Made by a program: the position numbers and the translations under genes
In this document: one piece after another, positions 36,929 to 45,951 of the stretch
Numbering within the stretch: position 1 is the stretch's first letter
Layout: each line of letters starts with the position of its first letter
The notes under the pieces: generated by a model
What the model was told of the DNA's origin: nothing
Seen by the model: only the letters and a program-made list of their open reading frames with translations
The model's database searches: none
Assembly (NCBI GenBank): GCA_946546825.1
Contig: CAMNOK010000005.1
Span: forward strand, 1 to 48,253
Direction: 5' to 3'
DNA length: 48,253 nt
Origin: an uncultured bacterium
GTDB lineage: Bacteria; Bacteroidota; Bacteroidia; Bacteroidales; Bacteroidaceae

Positions 36929-38656
36929 ATGAACTATTCCAATGATAAGAATACCCAGTTATTATTGTCCTTGCTGAAGTCCTATGGAATCAGGAAGGTG
37001 ATAGCATCTCCGGGCACAACGAATATAGCAATAGTCGGGAGCATGCAGCATGATGCTTTCTTCGAGATGTATTCGGTGGTTGATGAGAGAAGCGCGGCGT
37101 ATATGGCCTGCGGATTGGCGGCAGAAAGTGGAGAAGTTGTTGCTCTCGTCTGTACGGGAGCAACCGCATCGCGGAATTATCTGCCTGGCATAACAGAGGC
37201 GCACTACCGCAAACTGCCAGTGTTGGTGATAGCCGGCTCTCATGGCGAAGAGAAAATAGGGCATCTTCACTCGCAGGTGGTCGATCGTACCCAATCGCCC
37301 AAAGACACGGTTCTTTTCAGTGCCTTTCTGAATCCCATCAGGAACAAGACAGATGAATGGTATAACACACTCAACATCAACAAGGCTCTAACCGCACTAA
37401 AGCGACGTGGCGGTGGCCCGGTCCTCATCAATATCGTGTCATCTGCAGGAAGTGGATTTGACACAAAGGAGTTGCCACGAGCCAAGCGCATAAACCATTA
37501 TCAGTCCTTGCAAAATCTCCCGGCAATGCCATCTGGCAGGACTGCGGTCTTTGTCGGTTCGCACACAACGATGCCCGACAGCCTTGTCAACGCGATTGAC
37601 CAGTTTTGTGCATCTCATGATGCGGTGGTTTTCTGTGACCACACCAGTGGATATAATGGCAAGTATAAGGTTCAATTTGCTTTGGTCTGTTCGCAGCAGC
37701 ACTATGACACCAGCCTGGTCAGGCCCGACCTGCTGGTGCACATAGGTGAGGTGTCGGGAGATACTTATACGACAAGGAAACTGAAACCTGGGAAAGTGTG
37801 GCGTGTCAGTCCTGATGGTGAATTCAGAGACCTGTTCAAATCGCTGGATAGTGTTTTCGAGATGGATGAGGATCACTTTTTTGCGCATTATACAGCCGAA
37901 AAATCTCTCCCCTCAACTTACAGGGAGGAATGCAACGAGGTTTATCAAGCAACCTTGTCACAGTTGCCTGACCTACAGTTTGGCAACCTATATGTAGCAA
38001 AGACACTTTCCCGATGTCTTCCGGAAGGATGTGTCATACATTTCGGAATTTTCAATTCACTGCGTTCCTGGAATTTCTTTGAGTTGGATTCTTCCATCCA
38101 ATCAAGTTGCAATGTCGGCGGATTCGGGATAGACGGTGCCGTTTCGACCTTGTTGGGTTCTGCGCTGGCCAATCCAGACAAGATACATTACCTGTGTGTG
38201 GGTGACTTAGCATTCTTCTACGATTTGAATTCGATAGGGAACAGGCATGTAGGCAACAATGTCCGCATCCTTCTGGTGAATAATGGACGTGGAGTGGAGT
38301 TCCGCAAGAAAGACCATCCCGGTTATCAGTTTGGCGAAAGTGCAGATTTGTTTATCGCAGCCGGTGGACATTTCGGGAGGCAGTCCCACTACCTTGTAAA
38401 ACATATAGCAGAGGATTTGGGATTTGAATATCTTACTGCAACAAATAAAGAGGACTTTGACTCAGCTACTGTCAAATTTGTTAATAAAGAGATGAACTCT
38501 CGACCAATCATCTTCGAAGTCTTTACAGAAGTCGCTGATGAAATAGGGAATCTTGACGCGGTACGGAATATTGTCAAGCCAAAACTTCCAGTTGTGGATA
38601 AAATGTTAGAATCTGCAAAGACTGGCATCAAAGGCATTGTTAAGGCCTTTAAATAA
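36929..38656 (+). CDS. MenD-like thiamine-diphosphate-dependent enzyme
   Basis: This is a 575-residue TPP enzyme. E53 in VVDERSAAYMACG is the cofactor-activating glutamate. The C-terminal metal/diphosphate site is GDLAFFYDLNS at 425-435, with NNGRGVEF after it. Overall layout (PYR, middle, PP domains) and length match MenD, acetolactate synthase and 2-oxoacid decarboxylases. No other menaquinone gene is nearby, so a menaquinone role is unlikely. In an exopolysaccharide locus such enzymes could attach a two-carbon unit to a keto-sugar, as YerE does for yersiniose, or decarboxylate a 2-oxoacid. The reaction is not determined here. Confidence 0.8.
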   Translation: MNYSNDKNTQLLLSLLKSYGIRKVIASPGTTNIAIVGSMQHDAFFEMYSVVDERSAAYMACGLAAESGEVVALVCTGATASRNYLPGITEAHYRKLPVLVIAGSHGEEKIGHLHSQVVDRTQSPKDTVLFSAFLNPIRNKTDEWYNTLNINKALTALKRRGGGPVLINIVSSAGSGFDTKELPRAKRINHYQSLQNLPAMPSGRTAVFVGSHTTMPDSLVNAIDQFCASHDAVVFCDHTSGYNGKYKVQFALVCSQQHYDTSLVRPDLLVHIGEVSGDTYTTRKLKPGKVWRVSPDGEFRDLFKSLDSVFEMDEDHFFAHYTAEKSLPSTYREECNEVYQATLSQLPDLQFGNLYVAKTLSRCLPEGCVIHFGIFNSLRSWNFFELDSSIQSSCNVGGFGIDGAVSTLLGSALANPDKIHYLCVGDLAFFYDLNSIGNRHVGNNVRILLVNNGRGVEFRKKDHPGYQFGESADLFIAAGGHFGRQSHYLVKHIAEDLGFEYLTATNKEDFDSATVKFVNKEMNSRPIIFEVFTEVADEIGNLDAVRNIVKPKLPVVDKMLESAKTGIKGIVKAFK

Positions 38657-38692
38657 AAGATTTCATTTACTTGCTTTTCATTCTTTACAGAA

Positions 38693-40237
38693 ATGCCAAA
38701 ATCAACATCCAGCGGTAAAAGACTGGCCAAAAACACCCTCTTGCTTTACTTGAGGACACTCCTGGTGATGGCGATAGGCCTGTACACATCACGAGTGGTT
38801 CTATCCACCTTGGGGGTTGAGAATTACGGCATATATAATGTCATAGGTGGCTTTGTCTCGTTATTTACCATCGCCGGAGGCACATTGATCAGTGCAACCC
38901 AACGCTTCCTCAACTATGAATTGGGGAAGAAGCATGACTCAAATCCCAACAAGGTCTTCTGCACGGCGATGGGCATCCATATGATGCTTTCCGCCTTCCT
39001 TCTTCTCCTGTTCGAGACTTTCGGCCTTTGGTTCCTCAATGCAGAGATGAATATTCCTGCGGAAAGGATGACTGCAGCCAATATCGTTTATCAATTCTCC
39101 ATTTTGTCTTTCCTGATAAAGATTGTCAGCATGCCGTATAATGCTGTCATTATCGCCAATGAGAAGATGAGTGCCTTTGCATATATCAGTCTGCTGGAGG
39201 CATCTCTTCATTTGGCAATAGCCTTGTTGCTGAGCAAATCCGGTTTGGATTTGCTGGTAACCTACTCTGCATTATTGCTATGTTCGGCAGTACTGATTAG
39301 GATGATATATGGCATATACTGCAAAAGGCATTTCCCTGAAATTACACGATTTGCCATAGTCAAAGACAAAAGTTCATATAAAAAGCAGGTTAGTTTTGCC
39401 AGCTATACATTTTTGGGTTCAACTGCTTCGGTTCTTAGCGGGCAGGGCGTAAACGTCGTGATGAACCTATTCTGCGGCGTGGCCGTGAACGCTGCACGAG
39501 CCATAGCCGTGCAGGTTCAGCATGCAGTGGAAAAATTCGTCAGTGATTTCATGACAGCCTTGAACCCGCAGATTGTGAAAACCTATGCTGCAGGGGAGCA
39601 CGAAAAATCGATGCACTTAGCTTATCAAGGCGCGAAGTTCTCATTTTTCCTGATGCTCGTTTTCTCATTGCCCATTATATTCAGAACGCCTCAGATACTT
39701 CATTTTTGGCTGAAAGAATACCCTGACTACGCTGTGGAATTTGTGAGGTTTTCCCTTGCCTATACTTTGCTGACAGTACTGTCAAAGCCCATCATTACTG
39801 AGATCTTGGCTACAGGTGAGATTAAGACGAACGCTCTTCTCATCGGAGGTCTCCGTATCCTCATCCTGCCAATATGCTATTTTGCCTTGTGGTCAGGCTA
39901 TCCACCAACAGTCTGTTACTATATCATGATAGGGATTGACCTGCTGGCTCTCCATGTGAGATTATATATTTTGCGTTCCATCACAGGGATACCTTTGAAA
40001 GAATTTTACAAGCATGTCATGCTGTACATATTCATTGTCTCATTTCTCAGTATTGCAGCAACATTGACGGTGGATAGTCTGATGGACGATTCTATGTTGG
40101 GAAATGTGGCTTTTGTCGTTATATCGGTTGTGCTCGCCGCAATAATTGCATTCTTCGGTGGACTTCATTCCTCTGAACGTGCGGCTTTAATAGCTTTTGC
40201 AAGTAAACGGCTGAAGAAAAAAAAGGAAATGAACTGA
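38693..40237 (+). CDS. Wzx-type polysaccharide flippase
   Basis: This 514-residue MOP-superfamily membrane protein has about 12-14 helices. The N-terminus (KRLAKNTLLLYLRTLLVMAI) and LYTSRVVLSTLGVENYGIYN are typical of lipopolysaccharide/O-unit flippases. It would move the undecaprenyl-linked repeat unit made by the locus to the periplasmic side for polymerisation by the Wzy-like protein at 42806. It follows the TPP enzyme by 36 bases. It differs clearly from the backbone flippase at 21383. Confidence 0.9.
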   Translation: MPKSTSSGKRLAKNTLLLYLRTLLVMAIGLYTSRVVLSTLGVENYGIYNVIGGFVSLFTIAGGTLISATQRFLNYELGKKHDSNPNKVFCTAMGIHMMLSAFLLLLFETFGLWFLNAEMNIPAERMTAANIVYQFSILSFLIKIVSMPYNAVIIANEKMSAFAYISLLEASLHLAIALLLSKSGLDLLVTYSALLLCSAVLIRMIYGIYCKRHFPEITRFAIVKDKSSYKKQVSFASYTFLGSTASVLSGQGVNVVMNLFCGVAVNAARAIAVQVQHAVEKFVSDFMTALNPQIVKTYAAGEHEKSMHLAYQGAKFSFFLMLVFSLPIIFRTPQILHFWLKEYPDYAVEFVRFSLAYTLLTVLSKPIITEILATGEIKTNALLIGGLRILILPICYFALWSGYPPTVCYYIMIGIDLLALHVRLYILRSITGIPLKEFYKHVMLYIFIVSFLSIAATLTVDSLMDDSMLGNVAFVVISVVLAAIIAFFGGLHSSERAALIAFASKRLKKKKEMN

Positions 40238-40262
40238 ATTTTACCTAAAACTTGGATATTAA

Positions 40263-41351
40263 ATGAAAATAGGAATTGTTACATATCATAGAACGAACAA
40301 TTATGGTGCCTGTTTGCAAGCGGTCGCAACTCGCCTTGTGCTTGAACAAATGGGGCATGAGGCCTATTATGTTGATTATTGGCCTAAGTACCATGCCTCA
40401 AAGTATAGTTTGTTTTCCTTCTACAAATTGAGGAAAAGCAGTTGGAGAAGCAGATGGAATTATGTTACGGGTATCATTAAATACTTTTCTCTACGAAAAA
40501 AAAGAATTCAGTCTTTCGATTTTTTTTTAAAGGAATATATATACCCATACTGCCGTTCAACAGAAGAAGAATATGATATTATTATATATGGAAGTGACCA
40601 GATTTGGCGCAAACAACGTGAAATCAAAGCGTATAATCCTTTTTATTTCGGGAAAAATACGCTGAAAGCGAAACGCCATATCGCTTATGCAGCCAGCATG
40701 GGCATTTTGCCATCGGATGAGAAAGAAAAGGATATTGTGAAAGCGCTAGTGTCGCATTTGGACTCTATCTCTGTCCGCGAAAAAGACTTGAAATCCTTTT
40801 TGGAGGAAATGGGTTTTCATCATGTATTCCTTTCTATAGATCCCACTTTGCTATTGGATAAGAATGATTGGGATAATGAGTTGCCTACACCACAATTTGC
40901 AGGGGAGAAATACGTCTTAGTGTATATCATGGGTGCAAATGGGTTTGATTTACAACAAATCCAGAAATTCGCCGAGAGAAAGCATCTGAAAGTGATATAT
41001 CTCAAAGGATATGCCACGACGAGAGAGACAGAATCCAATGTCGTCTCAGCTGGGCCTATGGAATTTCTCCAACTAATAAAGAATGCTGAGTATGTATTTA
41101 GTTCTTCGTTTCATGGGGTGGCATTCTCCATCATTTATAACAAACAATTTTACGCATCTTTAATAAATAATGAGGGGAGAATCCGTTCATTATTATCTCT
41201 ATTAGGCATAGAAAACCGCTTACTGCCACCACGTGGTCCAATCCCACTATCAAGTGAAGATATTGATTATGCTCAAGTCACAACACGTTTGCTTTCAGAG
41301 AAAGAAGCGTCTCATACTTTTTTATCCAAATCAATAGGGAACTATTTATAA
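40263..41351 (+). CDS. Polysaccharide pyruvyltransferase family protein
   Basis: This is a 362-residue cytoplasmic enzyme of the CsaB/WcaK family, which adds pyruvate ketals from phosphoenolpyruvate to sugars. The start MKIGIVTYHRTNNYGACLQA is diagnostic. IIYGSDQIWR near 107, AYAASMG near 142, SVREKD near 171 and FSSSFHGVAFSIIYNK near 280 are the other conserved blocks. A pyruvyl group would add negative charge to the polymer. Neighbours are Wzx upstream and a frameshifted acetyltransferase two bases downstream. Confidence 0.9.
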   Translation: MKIGIVTYHRTNNYGACLQAVATRLVLEQMGHEAYYVDYWPKYHASKYSLFSFYKLRKSSWRSRWNYVTGIIKYFSLRKKRIQSFDFFLKEYIYPYCRSTEEEYDIIIYGSDQIWRKQREIKAYNPFYFGKNTLKAKRHIAYAASMGILPSDEKEKDIVKALVSHLDSISVREKDLKSFLEEMGFHHVFLSIDPTLLLDKNDWDNELPTPQFAGEKYVLVYIMGANGFDLQQIQKFAERKHLKVIYLKGYATTRETESNVVSAGPMEFLQLIKNAEYVFSSSFHGVAFSIIYNKQFYASLINNEGRIRSLLSLLGIENRLLPPRGPIPLSSEDIDYAQVTTRLLSEKEASHTFLSKSIGNYL

Positions 41352-41353
41352 AC

Positions 41354-41918
41354 ATGCAGAAAATATTAAATAAGAAAGATTTAGCTTTTTTCCTGGAAAA
41401 GGATCTGAATATTAAAAAAGTATCTTCTTTTTGGGTGTGGATTAAGGTAGTAGAAATGTGGGCAAGAGGAAGTGAAAGCCTTCCAACTTTGGTATTTATA
41501 TATGCCCTAAGAAAGTATGAATACTACAAGAATCAAAAATCTTCTTCTTTCCTAAAATTTATCTGCAAACATTTTTGGCGTTTTAGGTATCGTCACTTAC
41601 AGCTTAAATACAATCTTTTTATCGAACCTGATGTTGTTGGATCAGGATTGAATTTAATGCACCCAGGATTTAGAAAGATTCCGTCTTTTTGTGAAATTGG
41701 AGAAAACTGTACTATTTTGCCAATGGTTCTTTGTGGGGGAAAAACCTGGAATAGGGGGAAAAATAACAATTGGAAAGAACTGCTATATTTCGACAGGAGT
41801 AACTATACTGGGACCTGTAAATATTGGTGACAATGTAACAATTGGAGCAGGAGCAGTAATAACAAAAGACATACCAGACAACGTAACCGTTGCTGGGGTT
41901 CCAGCACATATTATTTAA
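41354..41918 (+). pseudogene. Frameshifted serine-acetyltransferase-like hexapeptide protein
   Basis: Reading frame one runs 41354-41830 and frame two carries the rest to 41918. Together they give one left-handed beta-helix acetyltransferase of about 187 residues: an N-terminal helical part, then FIEPDVVGSGLNLMHPG and EIGENCTILPMVLCG, and in the second frame GGKITIGKNCYISTGVTILG and IGAGAVITKDIP. The shift maps to the G5-A5 run at 41735-41744. Removing one base there restores the expected CGEKPGIGGKITIGKN. It may be a real mutation, a phase-variable run or a sequence error. The intact protein would acetylate a sugar or serine. Confidence 0.75.
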
Positions 41919-41940
41919 TAAGATTTCGATAGAAAAGTTT

Positions 41941-42819
41941 ATGATAAATTATTCTTTCATAATACCCCATTATAATAAGCCCGATTTGCTTCAACGCTGT
42001 GTGAAAAGTATTCCACAGCGCGATGACATCGAGATTATCATTGTTGATGACAACAGCGATGAAGACAAGAAGCCTACTATCAACAGGAGAGGAGTGGAGA
42101 TTGTATTTCTTGACGCGTCTCAATCTAAAGGAGCTGGCAGAGCCAGAAATGTAGGGATGAAAAAAGCACATGGAAAATGGCTTTTGTTTGCCGATGCAGA
42201 TGACTTTTATAACGAGGGCTTTCTGAGCTTTTTAGACAAGTATTCTGATTCCAATAATGATGTCATATACTTTGGTGCTGAAAGCAAGAATTCTGAAACA
42301 TTGGAGCCTTTAAACAGAACCGTCAATTACCAATCAGTAATTAAAGGATACGACGGCTTGGAAGAAAAACAATCTTTGCTGAAATATAAGTTTCACTTCC
42401 CTTGGAATAAAATGGTAAATGCTCAATTTATCTCGAAACATAGAATTCATTTTGAAGAAGTGCTACAAGGGAATGACACCATGTTTTCGTATATGGTCGG
42501 ATATTTCGCTAAGAACATAGAAACCATTCCTGAAGATTTATATGTTTATACTTATACTAAGAATAGCATAACTACCAGAAAAAAAGACATGGCTCATTAT
42601 TTGTGCGGGGTAGAGAATTATTTCAAGCAAGCGGCATTTCTGAGTTATGTCGGCAAACCAGAATATGGGTTAACTCCAAGTCGATATTTAATCAGGTGTT
42701 ACAGACAATATGGATTTGAAGGGATGATAAAGGTTATATTCATTATGCTTGTTCATTGGAACGAAATCCGCCGTCAATCCACAAAGTACAAAAAATCGTG
42801 CAATAATGACAATAAATAA
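41941..42819 (+). CDS. Family 2 glycosyltransferase
   Basis: This is a 292-residue GT-A enzyme. The N-terminus MINYSFIIPHYNKPDLLQRC with IIIVDDNSD is the nucleotide-sugar site. GAGRARNVGMKKAHGKWLLFADADDFY contains the DxD metal site. VLQGNDTMFSYMVG near 180 contains the probable catalytic base region (ND in place of the usual ED). The ATG at 41941 was preferred to an upstream one at 41890 that lies inside the acetyltransferase remnant and adds atypical residues. The 3' end overlaps the polymerase gene by 14 bases. It adds one sugar of the repeat unit; which one is unknown. Confidence 0.88.
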   Translation: MINYSFIIPHYNKPDLLQRCVKSIPQRDDIEIIIVDDNSDEDKKPTINRRGVEIVFLDASQSKGAGRARNVGMKKAHGKWLLFADADDFYNEGFLSFLDKYSDSNNDVIYFGAESKNSETLEPLNRTVNYQSVIKGYDGLEEKQSLLKYKFHFPWNKMVNAQFISKHRIHFEEVLQGNDTMFSYMVGYFAKNIETIPEDLYVYTYTKNSITTRKKDMAHYLCGVENYFKQAAFLSYVGKPEYGLTPSRYLIRCYRQYGFEGMIKVIFIMLVHWNEIRRQSTKYKKSCNNDNK

Positions 42820-44038
42820 GTTAACAGGAAGAGAAGAATTCTTCTGCTACACTTTGCTTATCGCACCGCCGATACTGGGCTTTTTTAGTTTTCCAGCCAA
42901 GTATGCTATTGTCTCACTATACTTTTTATTTGTATATGTTAACTATATCTCTGACTGGCGATTTAGAAAAATTAGTTTTTCATTTCCGCTTAATATATGG
43001 CTGGCACTCACTATATTTCATGTTATTAATGCATACATAAAAAATGTACCAGGTGTTGATGCGATAGATATGTTGCATGGGCTTAAAATTTATTCGTGCA
43101 TTGTTATTTTTACATACTGGGCATGCCTCGATTTTAAAAAAACAGTCAGATTATTAACTGGAGCCTTTATTGCTCGTTGTATCTTGGTATTATTTCTTTT
43201 GCTATTATTTCCTCATGCACATGAAAACAGCGGAAGACTAACAGGTGCAGGAACCTCGGCTACAGGGTTAGGACAGATGGCCGCTATCACTGGAATTTTT
43301 ATTGTATATCTTAATGCCATATATAAAAAAAGTATATTGTATAATTTAAGATTGTTTTTCTTTCCCTTGGTGGTAGTTTTACTGACACAATCAAGAAACA
43401 GTCTTGCGATGATACTTGTGTCCTTTATCGTTTTATTTCTTGTTAGAGGAAGAACGAAGAAGGGATTCTTCTCGGTAGATTTGATTCTTTCATTCATCTT
43501 ACTATTCATCGGACTTTTTGTTGCTTTTCAGTTTTTTTCCGGCTCAGATTTTGCTCAAAGATTTGATACTTCTTATGGAGAAGATTCATATTTTTATCAA
43601 AATTATTCAACTGGAACTTTATTTGATAAAATTGTTGGAGACAGACTCTTCTATTATATAAAGGGATGGGAATTCTTTCTTGAATCCCCCATGACAGGAA
43701 TCGGAATGTGGAACTTTAAAAATTTAACAGGTGGGGATTATCCTTTACATTCCGAATACATGGTTCATCTTTGCGAAGGTGGATTGGTGGCAGCAGCTTT
43801 GTGGTTAACTTTCATTTTTTATGTCATCAAGGTTATCATTAATGACGCTCCTAACATATATATCAAATTGGCTGCCTCTTCTTCAATAGTTGTATTACTT
43901 TTTTGCGGAATCTATGCACGCGAATTTTTCTATGAAATGTTTTATCCTGCCTATGGATTAATCTTGTCACTACATTTTAAAAAGGAGCTGACTACAAATT
44001 TGCAAAATGATTTATCTAAGAACCAAACAATTATATAG
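42806..44038 (+). CDS. Wzy-like O-antigen/capsule polymerase
   Basis: This is a 410-residue inner-membrane protein with about ten to twelve helices and a long periplasmic loop before the last helices (SGSDFAQRFDTSYGEDSYFYQ, then GWEFFLESPMTGIGMWNF). The pattern near the C-terminus, with a short helix and HSEYMVHLCEGGLVAA, fits the O-antigen ligase/polymerase family. It would join repeat units flipped by Wzx. The start at 42806 overlaps the upstream glycosyltransferase by 14 bases; an in-frame ATG at 42749 would overlap by 71. The stop is followed directly by a broken glycosyltransferase fragment. Confidence 0.85.
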   Translation: MTINKLTGREEFFCYTLLIAPPILGFFSFPAKYAIVSLYFLFVYVNYISDWRFRKISFSFPLNIWLALTIFHVINAYIKNVPGVDAIDMLHGLKIYSCIVIFTYWACLDFKKTVRLLTGAFIARCILVLFLLLLFPHAHENSGRLTGAGTSATGLGQMAAITGIFIVYLNAIYKKSILYNLRLFFFPLVVVLLTQSRNSLAMILVSFIVLFLVRGRTKKGFFSVDLILSFILLFIGLFVAFQFFSGSDFAQRFDTSYGEDSYFYQNYSTGTLFDKIVGDRLFYYIKGWEFFLESPMTGIGMWNFKNLTGGDYPLHSEYMVHLCEGGLVAAALWLTFIFYVIKVIINDAPNIYIKLAASSSIVVLLFCGIYAREFFYEMFYPAYGLILSLHFKKELTTNLQNDLSKNQTII

Positions 44039-44040
44039 GT

Positions 44041-44247
44041 GTTATTTCTGGCTTGTCAAGCAATAAGATCGTTATACTGGTTTGCCCGGTCAATGATGTT
44101 GATGCCTTGGCTGCTGCTATAGAAAGAATGATCACGGATGACAAATTCAGAATGACGGTTCAGGCAGGAGCGATAGAGCGATCCAAATACTACTCCGTGG
44201 AGAACACAATGAACCGTTGGGAGGAAATCTTCAATAAGTTACAATGA
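44041..44247 (+). pseudogene. C-terminal fragment of a family 4 glycosyltransferase
   Basis: About 68 codons resemble only the last part of a GT4 enzyme: CPVNDVDALAAAIERMITDD, then a helical AGAIERSKYYS and VENTMNRWEEIFNKL. The sugar-binding E-x7-E motif and all N-terminal sequence are missing. No ATG precedes it, and a TTG at 44053 is the only early start. It begins within two bases of the polymerase stop codon. It is best read as the residue of a glycosyltransferase gene replaced by recombination. Confidence 0.75.
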
Positions 44248-44319
44248 AGATGAAAAAGAACCTTCCACCTCAGTAGTAATGAGAATACGGAACAGACTAA
44301 ACTTAATAAGGCTAATCAC

Positions 44320-45123
44320 ATGGGAGTAACCTATGATAAAGAAAAGGATGTCTTTCTTTTTAATTTTGAATACGACGGTAAGGATGACATCGTAAAACTG
44401 ACAGGAAGCGGATATGAAGTAGAAGCATTCGGTGATTGCTTCTATTATGGATATGAGTTTGCCGATTCCGTAGCGGGGGTTCTACGAACAGCCTTTATAA
44501 AATATGTAAAATTTTCAAGTTCCATACAGAAGGATGAAGCTCTCAGCCAGTTCATACAGAAGGCGGTGAACGACCTGAACCGAAAGGTGAACCTATACAA
44601 ATACGACTTGGTCATCATGCCAGAGTCATCAAGCAATGTCAATCAATATATGCTCCGCTACATATATCGCTTTGCACAGCCCTCGCTGCACTCGATGGAA
44701 TTAGTGAAATCATTACCTCAAAACATCACTTTTGATATGCAGGCTTACGAAGAACAATATCTAAACGATGTGCTGGAGAATGGAAGACCTCGTTATACGA
44801 CAGCCCAAAAGGATGAAGTGAAGTCAAACATCATGTCCATGATGGACCTGATTCACCAGAAGGATTATTTCACCATAGCCAAAGACGTGAAGAAAAGCAA
44901 ATACAGACCCTATATCATGAACTTCCTCCGCTTCAAGAATGATAAAGACAAGGAATTGTATTCGTCTATTCGCGAGCAAAACATACTTGTTATAGACGAT
45001 GTGACGACGAGTGGTTCCACGTTGAGTGAGATACTGCGCACGCTACGCATTATCAACGATAAAAACCAGATTACCATCTTCAGCCTGATAGGGAGAAAGG
45101 ATTTGATGGCGGAAAATGTTTAG
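44320..45123 (+). CDS. Phosphoribosyltransferase-like protein, unknown role
   Basis: This is a 267-residue soluble protein. The C-terminal NILVIDDVTTSGSTLSEIL at 221-239 is a clear PRPP-binding motif of type I phosphoribosyltransferases, similar to ComF-like proteins. The first 200 residues do not look like a standard purine or pyrimidine enzyme: GDCFYYGYEFADS near 33 and VIMPESSSNVNQYMLRYIYR near 98 are distinctive. It lies in the polysaccharide operon between a glycosyltransferase remnant and an acetyltransferase, in ordinary codon context. It may be a transferred passenger gene, or it may act on a phosphoribosyl donor for an unusual sugar. I cannot choose between these. Confidence 0.75.
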   Translation: MGVTYDKEKDVFLFNFEYDGKDDIVKLTGSGYEVEAFGDCFYYGYEFADSVAGVLRTAFIKYVKFSSSIQKDEALSQFIQKAVNDLNRKVNLYKYDLVIMPESSSNVNQYMLRYIYRFAQPSLHSMELVKSLPQNITFDMQAYEEQYLNDVLENGRPRYTTAQKDEVKSNIMSMMDLIHQKDYFTIAKDVKKSKYRPYIMNFLRFKNDKDKELYSSIREQNILVIDDVTTSGSTLSEILRTLRIINDKNQITIFSLIGRKDLMAENV

Positions 45124-45154
45124 TATCAAGTATATTTTGTGAATTTTAGATAAG

Positions 45155-45709
45155 ATGAAAAAAGTATTTAATAAGTTGTTGGGGTATTACCGCCGTTTTT
45201 GCTGGCCTTTGGAAAAGCAGGCACGCTATGCTGGTGTACAAATTGGGAGGAATAACTTTATTGGTTCAAGATTTTGGAGCACAGAATCATATCTGATTAA
45301 AATTGGAAATTGTTGTGCCATAACCAGAGGCGTTCGATTTTTCACTCATGGCGGAGGTCATGTGGCACGAGACCGTTATCCTAAGTTTGAAGTATTCGGA
45401 CGTGTCACCATTGGTAATTATGTATATATAGGAACAAATGCCTTAATCATGCCTGGAGTGACTATAGGTGACAATGTGTTGGTGGCGGCAGGCAGTGTGG
45501 TGACGAAGTCTATTCCAAGCAATGTGGTTGTAGGTGGAAATCCTGCAAGATATATTTGCAGTACAGATGAGTATATTTCGCATAACATGCAGTACAATAC
45601 CAATTCGAAAGGTCTGTCTGCTGCAGAGAAGAAAAAACTGTTACTGTCTTTAGATGAGGACAAGTTCGTCAGAAAGAATTTTTTACAATTACCAATAACG
45701 AAAGAGTAG
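45155..45709 (+). CDS. Hexapeptide-repeat acetyltransferase (CatB/WcaF-like)
   Basis: This is a 184-residue left-handed beta-helix enzyme. The repeats include GVQIGRNNFIG, YLIKIGNCCAITRGV, FGRVTIGNYVYIGTNALIMPG and TIGDNVLVAAGSVVTKSIP. The catalytic histidine is probably in FFTHGGGHVARDR near 68. The C-terminus (NPARYICSTDEYIS plus a helical tail) is typical of xenobiotic/sugar O-acetyltransferases of capsule clusters. It would place an acetyl group on the repeat unit or a precursor. It is followed after one base by a broken relative. Confidence 0.88.
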   Translation: MKKVFNKLLGYYRRFCWPLEKQARYAGVQIGRNNFIGSRFWSTESYLIKIGNCCAITRGVRFFTHGGGHVARDRYPKFEVFGRVTIGNYVYIGTNALIMPGVTIGDNVLVAAGSVVTKSIPSNVVVGGNPARYICSTDEYISHNMQYNTNSKGLSAAEKKKLLLSLDEDKFVRKNFLQLPITKE

Positions 45710-45710
45710 A

Positions 45711-45951
45711 ATGGATAATATGCACAAAAGACTCCGGGAAATTAAACTCATGAAGATTAAGTATCTGCTTGCTGTTTTCATGGGGAGGCATCGGATAACT
45801 TGGCTGAAGAAGAACAATATTTTTAAACTTTTGGGAACAAGACCTTGTATCAGCCTATATGGCTTTTCCCAACAACCCGCAGTTGATAAAGATTCACGAC
45901 AACGTGAAGATAGCTTCGAATGTAACCTTTTACGAGCATGATTTGATATGA
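45711..45951 (+). pseudogene. Truncated, frameshifted hexapeptide acyltransferase
   Basis: The first frame gives MHKRLREIKLMKIKYLLAVF and RITWLKKNNIFKLLG, an N-terminus like LbH acyltransferases. Two +1 shifts are then needed: one near 45837 to read LYQPIWL and one near 45860 to read FPNNPQLIKIHDNVKIASNV. The third frame ends TFYEHDLI and stops at 45951. Full members continue for about 100 residues beyond the HD, so the 3' half is missing. The third-frame TGA overlaps the ATG of the next gene (ATGA), which marks a recombination joint or an old coupled boundary. Confidence 0.75.

Noticed and set aside
36929..38656. Phosphonate biosynthesis (phosphonopyruvate decarboxylase)
   Set aside because: No PEP mutase or aminotransferase partner is in the locus, and the sequence looks at least as close to MenD.
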